Below, piece after piece: positions 5,601 to 8,865 of a DNA stretch of 8,865 nt. Location of the stretch: positions 1 to 8,865 of the forward strand of contig CAZQLE010000167.1 of assembly GCA_964593905.1 (NCBI GenBank), read 5' to 3'. The position numbers and the translations under genes were made by a program. Within the stretch, counting starts at the first letter, position 1, and each line of letters starts with the position of its first letter. Source of the stretch: CAZQLE01 sp964593905 (lineage in GTDB: Bacteria > Chloroflexota > Anaerolineae > Anaerolineales > Anaerolineaceae). The notes below the pieces were generated by a model. It was not told where the DNA came from, ran no database searches, and was given only the letters and a program-made list of their open reading frames with translations.

Positions 5601-6899
5601 TTACATCGCAAAATTCTCGGCTATTTCTTCAGGGGTGCGGGGCTGAAATTCCTGCTCGTAAAATGCGCTGGCCAGGGCTTGCTGCGTTTTTACATGTCCT
5701 TCGATTTCGGTGTAATTTGCTTCCAGTAAATTAACGATATTAACATCCAGCCAGTTGCGCGCACAGTTTTTCTTTAAAATGGCAAGTACTTCGTCCTTCT
5801 CCATCAGTGAGGCGCGGTAAGGACGTTTTTCGGTCAGGGCGGTGAAAATATCGGCCACGGCCATGATGCGTGAATTAATGCTGAGGTCTTCTGCGCTGAC
5901 ATGAAAAGGATAACCGCTGCCATCCAGACGTTCATGATGAAAAGCAGCCCATTCTGCGATATGCTGAATGCCGCCGATGGTGCTTAAAATTGTATAGGTG
6001 TAGTAAGTGTGCTGGCGCATCAGGGCGAATTCTTCATCGGTCAGTTTGCCCGGTTTATTTAGAATACTGTTCGGAATAGCCATTTTGCCCAGGTCGTGCA
6101 GGTTTCCGGCCACTTCCATCAGTTCAATCTCGGTTTGTGTGAAGCCAAAGGCCCGCGAAAGCGCCGCGGCCGCGGCGGCCACCCCCGAAGAATGGGTGGA
6201 AGTGAACCTGGATCGAAAATCGATCATGTTGCGGAACATTTCGGAGATGATCAATAGCTGCGATAGTTCAATCTCGATACTGTGACAGGGACCGTGGTTG
6301 AGCAAAATGGAGTACAGGCGGGGCGACATCAGGTCGAACCAGAAATCTTCGCGGACTGCGATGGACTGGAACAGCTCAACCAGATCGGGACGGATCTGGG
6401 TTCCGGAAAGCGATTGGATGTATGCCAGCAGGCTCTGATCTTGATGCAGGATGAACTTCTTGCGGTCGATGGCCCTTTCTATGGTATCGGCCAGCATTAA
6501 GATCTGCCCCAGCAAGGCAACGGTAGGCGATAACCCGGCATATAAGCGGTTGTGATACGGGGTGTGGTGGCAGCGGGCAATTTTGGCCGGGGTGACAAAC
6601 ATGGGTACCTGACTGAGCAGCTTTTCTCCCAGCAGACAGTGTTCCTCGGGGAATTTCATCCGGCTCATGCGCACATCCACTTTTTCTTCGGCCGATAAAG
6701 CGCCAACATCATGCAAGAGCGCGGCAATAAACAGGTCGGCCATGTCTTTTTCTTCCAGCCCGGCTGCTTTTCCAATTTGCCAGGCAATAAAGGAGGTGCG
6801 GAGCTGGTGCTGCGACAGATCGGGGCTGGCAAGGTCCAGCGCATCGGAAAGGGATAACAATAAATTCAGCAGTTTTACACGGGTCTTATGATATATCAT
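5601..6899 (-). CDS. Tandem HD-domain protein with C-terminal HD-GYP (likely cyclic dinucleotide phosphodiesterase)
   Basis: This 432-residue protein contains two HD domains and no visible sensor, receiver or membrane segment. The C-terminal domain is a complete HD-GYP: His236, NLHDLGK with His268-Asp269 and Lys272, His297, HHERLDGSGYP with His321-His322 and Gly329-Tyr330-Pro331, Asp350, then EKRPYR. HD-GYP proteins usually hydrolyse cyclic di-GMP, some cGAMP, through a two- or three-metal centre. The N-terminal domain has a parallel set (His31, LLHDVG with His63-Asp64, His87, His111-His112, LADTIE with Asp138), but the GYP region is altered to HHTPYHNR, so it may be a regulatory or differently specific HD phosphohydrolase. 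A run of six alanines (241-246) lies inside the second domain. The start at 6899 lacks a nearby strong ribosome binding site (AGAAAGG is about 17 bases upstream), so initiation is a little uncertain. It may be cotranscribed with the two small genes downstream. Confidence 0.92.
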   Translation of the reverse strand: MIYHKTRVKLLNLLLSLSDALDLASPDLSQHQLRTSFIAWQIGKAAGLEEKDMADLFIAALLHDVGALSAEEKVDVRMSRMKFPEEHCLLGEKLLSQVPMFVTPAKIARCHHTPYHNRLYAGLSPTVALLGQILMLADTIERAIDRKKFILHQDQSLLAYIQSLSGTQIRPDLVELFQSIAVREDFWFDLMSPRLYSILLNHGPCHSIEIELSQLLIISEMFRNMIDFRSRFTSTHSSGVAAAAAALSRAFGFTQTEIELMEVAGNLHDLGKMAIPNSILNKPGKLTDEEFALMRQHTYYTYTILSTIGGIQHIAEWAAFHHERLDGSGYPFHVSAEDLSINSRIMAVADIFTALTEKRPYRASLMEKDEVLAILKKNCARNWLDVNIVNLLEANYTEIEGHVKTQQALASAFYEQEFQPRTPEEIAENFAM

Positions 6900-6922
6900 C
6901 GAAGCGGTTCAAGCCTTTCTGT

Positions 6923-6953
6923 GAGTTGTAGACTAATCTGGTATGAACAACTC
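6923..6953. promoter_or_regulatory. Inverted repeat upstream of the HD-GYP gene
   Basis: GAGTTGT (6923-6929) and ACAACTC (6947-6953) form a perfect 7-bp inverted repeat with a 17-base spacer, centred about 39 bases upstream of the HD-GYP start in the divergent intergenic region. The half-site spacing of 24 bases centre to centre, close to two helical turns, fits a dimeric repressor or activator site. It could also be a leader hairpin. It is seen once in the window, so chance cannot be excluded. Confidence 0.35.
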
Positions 6954-6994
6954 TTGACTTCCCAATTTTAAACGATCTCTTTTGGGCTCTCCCC

Positions 6995-7022
6995 TTACAA
7001 AAGCTTTGCAATAAAATATCAT
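6995..7022 (+). promoter_or_regulatory. Candidate promoter for the reductase pair
   Basis: TTACAA (6995-7000), a 16-base spacer and TATCAT (7017-7022, five of six to the -10 consensus) lie in the AT-rich centre of the divergent region. Another -10-like hexamer, TAAAAT, is at 7012-7017. Transcription from here would give a leader of roughly 100 bases that includes the C-rich tandem repeat. The same TTACAA-16-TAnnAT arrangement was noted before the dehydrogenase gene, but the -35 match is weak in both. Confidence 0.27.
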
Positions 7023-7041
7023 ATTAGTCCACTTCTATGCT

Positions 7042-7063
7042 TCTCCACCCCCTCTCCACCCCC
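7042..7063 (+). repeat. Perfect tandem 11-bp repeat, two copies, in the leader region
   Basis: The unit TCTCCACCCCC occurs twice with no gap (7042-7052 and 7053-7063), followed by one more C. The complementary strand reads GGGGGTGGAGA twice. The 11-base period is about one helical turn, so a protein could meet both copies on the same DNA face. The G-rich strand might also form a quadruplex with the CCC run at 7069-7071. It lies 71-92 bases before the start of the first reductase gene. Function unknown. Confidence 0.6.
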
Positions 7064-7118
7064 CTGATCCCACCTTTCTCCGATGCGTTTCCACCGCTAA
7101 AACCGGTATAACCACCGC

Positions 7119-7126
7119 AAAGGAGA
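7119..7126 (+). promoter_or_regulatory. Strong ribosome binding site of the first reductase
   Basis: AAAGGAGA lies seven bases before ATG 7134 and fixes that start. It is among the best Shine-Dalgarno matches in the window. Confidence 0.8.
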
Positions 7127-7133
7127 GTAACTC

Positions 7134-8162
7134 ATGACACGTGCATTCATCACCGGTTCTTCCGGTTGTATTGGCTCTAATTTAATCGCGGCGCTCAACC
7201 GCCGCGGCATCGAAGTGATCGGTCTGGTGCAGCCCCAGGCGCCCACCCACACCCTGCAAGGCCTGCGGCTGACCCGTGTGAGCGGTGATATTCTGGACCG
7301 TGCCAGCCTGACCCCGCTGATGCGCGGGGTGGACTGGGTGTTTCATCTGGCGGCGGTGGCCGATGACTGGAAGCACCCCCCTGCGTTGATCGAGCGGGTG
7401 AATGTGCAGGGGGCCGAAAACGTTTTTTCGGCTGCGCTGGAGGCGGGGGTGAAGCGGTTGGTCTACACCAGTTCGGCGGCGGCCCTGGGCGGGATGCGTC
7501 CCGGCCTGACCCGGCTGGATGAAACCAGCCCGTTCAACCTGCCGCCGGGGCTGTGGCCTTACGCTCAGTCCAAGATCGCCGCCGAGCAAATTTTGCAGGG
7601 GTATATCCGCCGCGGGCTGGACGCGGTCAGTGTGCTGCCCAGCGCGGTGCTGGGGCCGGGCGATCAGAGCCTGATCAGCGGCCAGCTTGTGCTGCGCGCG
7701 CTGCAAGGGGCCTGGTTCCCTTTCCCGGCGGGCGGGGCAAACTTTATCGATGCGCGCGACGCGGCCGAGGGGCATCTGGCAGCGGCCGGGCACGGGCGCA
7801 CGGGTGAGCGCTATCTGCTGGCGGGGCACAACCTCTCTCATCTCAGTGTGCTGGGCACGCTGAGCGATGTGCTGCAAACCCCGGTGCGCTATCTGCCGCT
7901 GCCCAATGCGGCCCTGCCGGGGCTGGCCGGGCTGGTGGGCTTGCTGCGGCGCGGCGGGGTGCGGCTGCCCATTGACGAGGCGCGCATTCAACTGAGCGGG
8001 CAGTACCTGTATTATGATAATTGCAAGGCGGTGCGCGAACTGGGGCTGACCCCCCGGCCGTTTGCCGAATCGGTGCGGACCGCGGTTCAGTGGTACCTGG
8101 CGCACGGCTATCTCGACCGGTTCAAGCTGCCGCGCGGCGCGGTGTTGGCCGGAGGTGTGTGA
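7134..8162 (+). CDS. NAD-dependent epimerase/dehydratase family protein (extended SDR, HpnA/dihydroflavonol reductase-like)
   Basis: This is a 342-residue extended short-chain dehydrogenase/reductase. The N-terminal Rossmann motif is GSSGCIG (Gly8, Gly11, Gly14). HLAA at 71-74 follows the NAD-binding strand, YTSSAAALGG at 111-120 supplies the catalytic Ser, and YAQSK gives Tyr143 and Lys147. GERYLLAG appears late in the protein, as in HpnA-like and dihydroflavonol-4-reductase-like members. Such enzymes act on nucleotide sugars, steroid-like or phenolic ketones, and the sequence does not say which. The C-terminal third carries the variable substrate domain. The gene is much richer in GC than the radical enzyme genes. 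Its stop codon overlaps the start of a second enzyme of the same family by one base, so the two are translationally coupled and may act in the same pathway or as a heterodimer. Confidence 0.92.
   Translation: MTRAFITGSSGCIGSNLIAALNRRGIEVIGLVQPQAPTHTLQGLRLTRVSGDILDRASLTPLMRGVDWVFHLAAVADDWKHPPALIERVNVQGAENVFSAALEAGVKRLVYTSSAAALGGMRPGLTRLDETSPFNLPPGLWPYAQSKIAAEQILQGYIRRGLDAVSVLPSAVLGPGDQSLISGQLVLRALQGAWFPFPAGGANFIDARDAAEGHLAAAGHGRTGERYLLAGHNLSHLSVLGTLSDVLQTPVRYLPLPNAALPGLAGLVGLLRRGGVRLPIDEARIQLSGQYLYYDNCKAVRELGLTPRPFAESVRTAVQWYLAHGYLDRFKLPRGAVLAGGV
8151..8155 (+). promoter_or_regulatory. Ribosome binding site of the second reductase, inside the first gene
   Basis: GGAGG lies within the last codons of the first reductase, six bases before ATG 8162. 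It supports the overlapping TGATG start and translational coupling. Confidence 0.75.
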
Positions 8163-8865
8163 TGGATGTAGACTTGATCACCGGGGCGAGCGGGCTGTTG
8201 GGCGGCAACCTGGCGCGGGCGCTGACGGCGCAGGGGCGGCGGGTGCGGGTGCTGCTGCGACCGGGCGCAAAGACTTTTCATCTGGATGATCTGGCCGGGC
8301 TGGAGCGGGTGAGCGGCGATGTGACCGAGCCTGAGACGCTGCGCGCCGCGCTGGAGGGGGTGGAACGCGTTTTTCACTGTGCGGCGCAGGTTTCGATTGG
8401 CCGCCAGCTCACCGGGCGCATCTGGCGGGTGAATGTGCTGGGCACCGAGAACGTGCTCGCCGCCGCACGCCAGAGCGGGGTGAAGCGCGTAGTGCACTGC
8501 TCTTCGGTGGATGCGCTGGGTCTGCCCGAAGGCGACCGGCCGGCAGACGAGACGACACCATGGAACTGGGACCGCCTGGGGGTGGAGACGGCCTATGCGC
8601 GCACCAAACTGGAGGCGCAGCAGCGCGCCCTGGCGGCCGCAGCCGCCGGGCAGGATGTGGTGGTGGTCTGCCCGACCTTTATGCTCGGGCCGTATGACCC
8701 GCACCCCTCCAGCGGGCAGATGATCCTCAGCGCGGCGCGCAGCCCGCTGCGCATGTGTCTGCCGGGGGGCAACAACTTTATTGCGGTCGAAGATGCTGCC
8801 GCGGGGTTGATTGCTGCGGCAGAGCGCGGCCGGTCGGGGCGGGTGTATATTCTGGGGAATGAGAA
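8162..8865 (+). CDS. Second NAD-dependent epimerase/reductase (extended SDR, HpnA-like), 3' end cut by the window
   Basis: The frame stays open from ATG 8162 to the window edge, giving 234 residues without a stop; a full member would be about 330. It starts MDVDLITGASGLLGGNLARA, with the Rossmann glycines Gly8, Gly11 and Gly14. FHCAA is at 71-75, VHCSSVDALGLP at 111-122 holds the catalytic Ser, and YARTK gives Tyr145 and Lys149. VVVVCPTFMLGPYDPHPSSGQMI followed by NNFIAVEDAAAG and RVYILGNE is strongly like hopanoid-associated sugar epimerase HpnA and its many relatives in bacteria without hopanoids. It is a divergent paralogue of the gene before it, which suggests an old duplication. Overlap of stop and start as TGATG and the GGAGG site make coupled expression likely. 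Substrate is unknown, and the HpnA role should not be assumed without hopanoid genes nearby. Confidence 0.9.
   Translation, partial: MDVDLITGASGLLGGNLARALTAQGRRVRVLLRPGAKTFHLDDLAGLERVSGDVTEPETLRAALEGVERVFHCAAQVSIGRQLTGRIWRVNVLGTENVLAAARQSGVKRVVHCSSVDALGLPEGDRPADETTPWNWDRLGVETAYARTKLEAQQRALAAAAAGQDVVVVCPTFMLGPYDPHPSSGQMILSAARSPLRMCLPGGNNFIAVEDAAAGLIAAAERGRSGRVYILGNE

Noticed and set aside
6163..6176. Perfect GC palindrome GCCGCGGCCGCGGC
   Set aside because: It falls in the six-alanine run of the HD-GYP protein and is explained by alanine codons.
7182..8105. Open frame of 307 codons on the minus strand
   Set aside because: It is antisense to the first reductase. The Gln/Arg/Pro-rich translation is typical of shadow frames in GC-rich genes.
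8108..8704. Open frame of 198 codons on the minus strand
   Set aside because: It lies antisense to the second reductase, whose sense frame has full SDR motifs.
8162..8865. Naming the second reductase HpnA outright
   Set aside because: The motifs are HpnA-like, but the family is broad, no hopanoid gene is visible and the C-terminus is missing.

Overview
The window looks like chromosomal DNA of a bacterium that is anaerobic or can live anaerobically, since a glycyl radical enzyme and its activase only work without oxygen. No marker gene fixes the taxon. GC-rich HpnA-like reductases, a tandem-HD protein and short membrane genes give a weak impression of Chloroflexota (Anaerolineae-like). This is not demonstrated.

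Layout. Positions 1-132 hold a hairpin and a G-rich tract. Positions 133-3351 (+) hold a two-gene unit: a glycyl radical enzyme activase with two extra 4Fe-4S motifs, then a 743-residue glycyl radical enzyme with intact catalytic Cys, Glu and Gly. A hairpin closes this unit. A Ldh2/MDH-type NAD(P)-dependent 2-hydroxyacid dehydrogenase follows (3502-4608, +) and ends in a second hairpin terminator, where it converges on minus-strand genes. Read in their own direction, those are a tandem-HD protein with a complete C-terminal HD-GYP domain (6899-5601), a 69-residue DUF2892/YgaP-like membrane protein (5536-5327), and a thioredoxin fused to a second DUF2892-like membrane segment (5243-4725). After a 234-base divergent intergenic region come two overlapping NAD-dependent epimerase/reductase genes (7134-8162, and 8162 to the window edge). 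The second is truncated by the window.

How the genes may work together. The activase and the radical enzyme are a functional pair. The radical enzyme has the general C-x-E/Gly architecture of dehydratases and C-X lyases but not the TEGWHD stretch I associate with glycerol/propanediol dehydratases and choline lyase, so its substrate is open. The dehydrogenase next door could process its substrate or product, but it seems to have its own expression signals. The thioredoxin-membrane fusion resembles the rhodanese-membrane design of E. coli YgaP and lies beside a stand-alone copy of the same membrane module. I consider the unassigned radical enzyme and the thioredoxin-DUF2892 pair the most interesting parts of the window. 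There is no CRISPR array, transposase, tRNA or rRNA that I can see.
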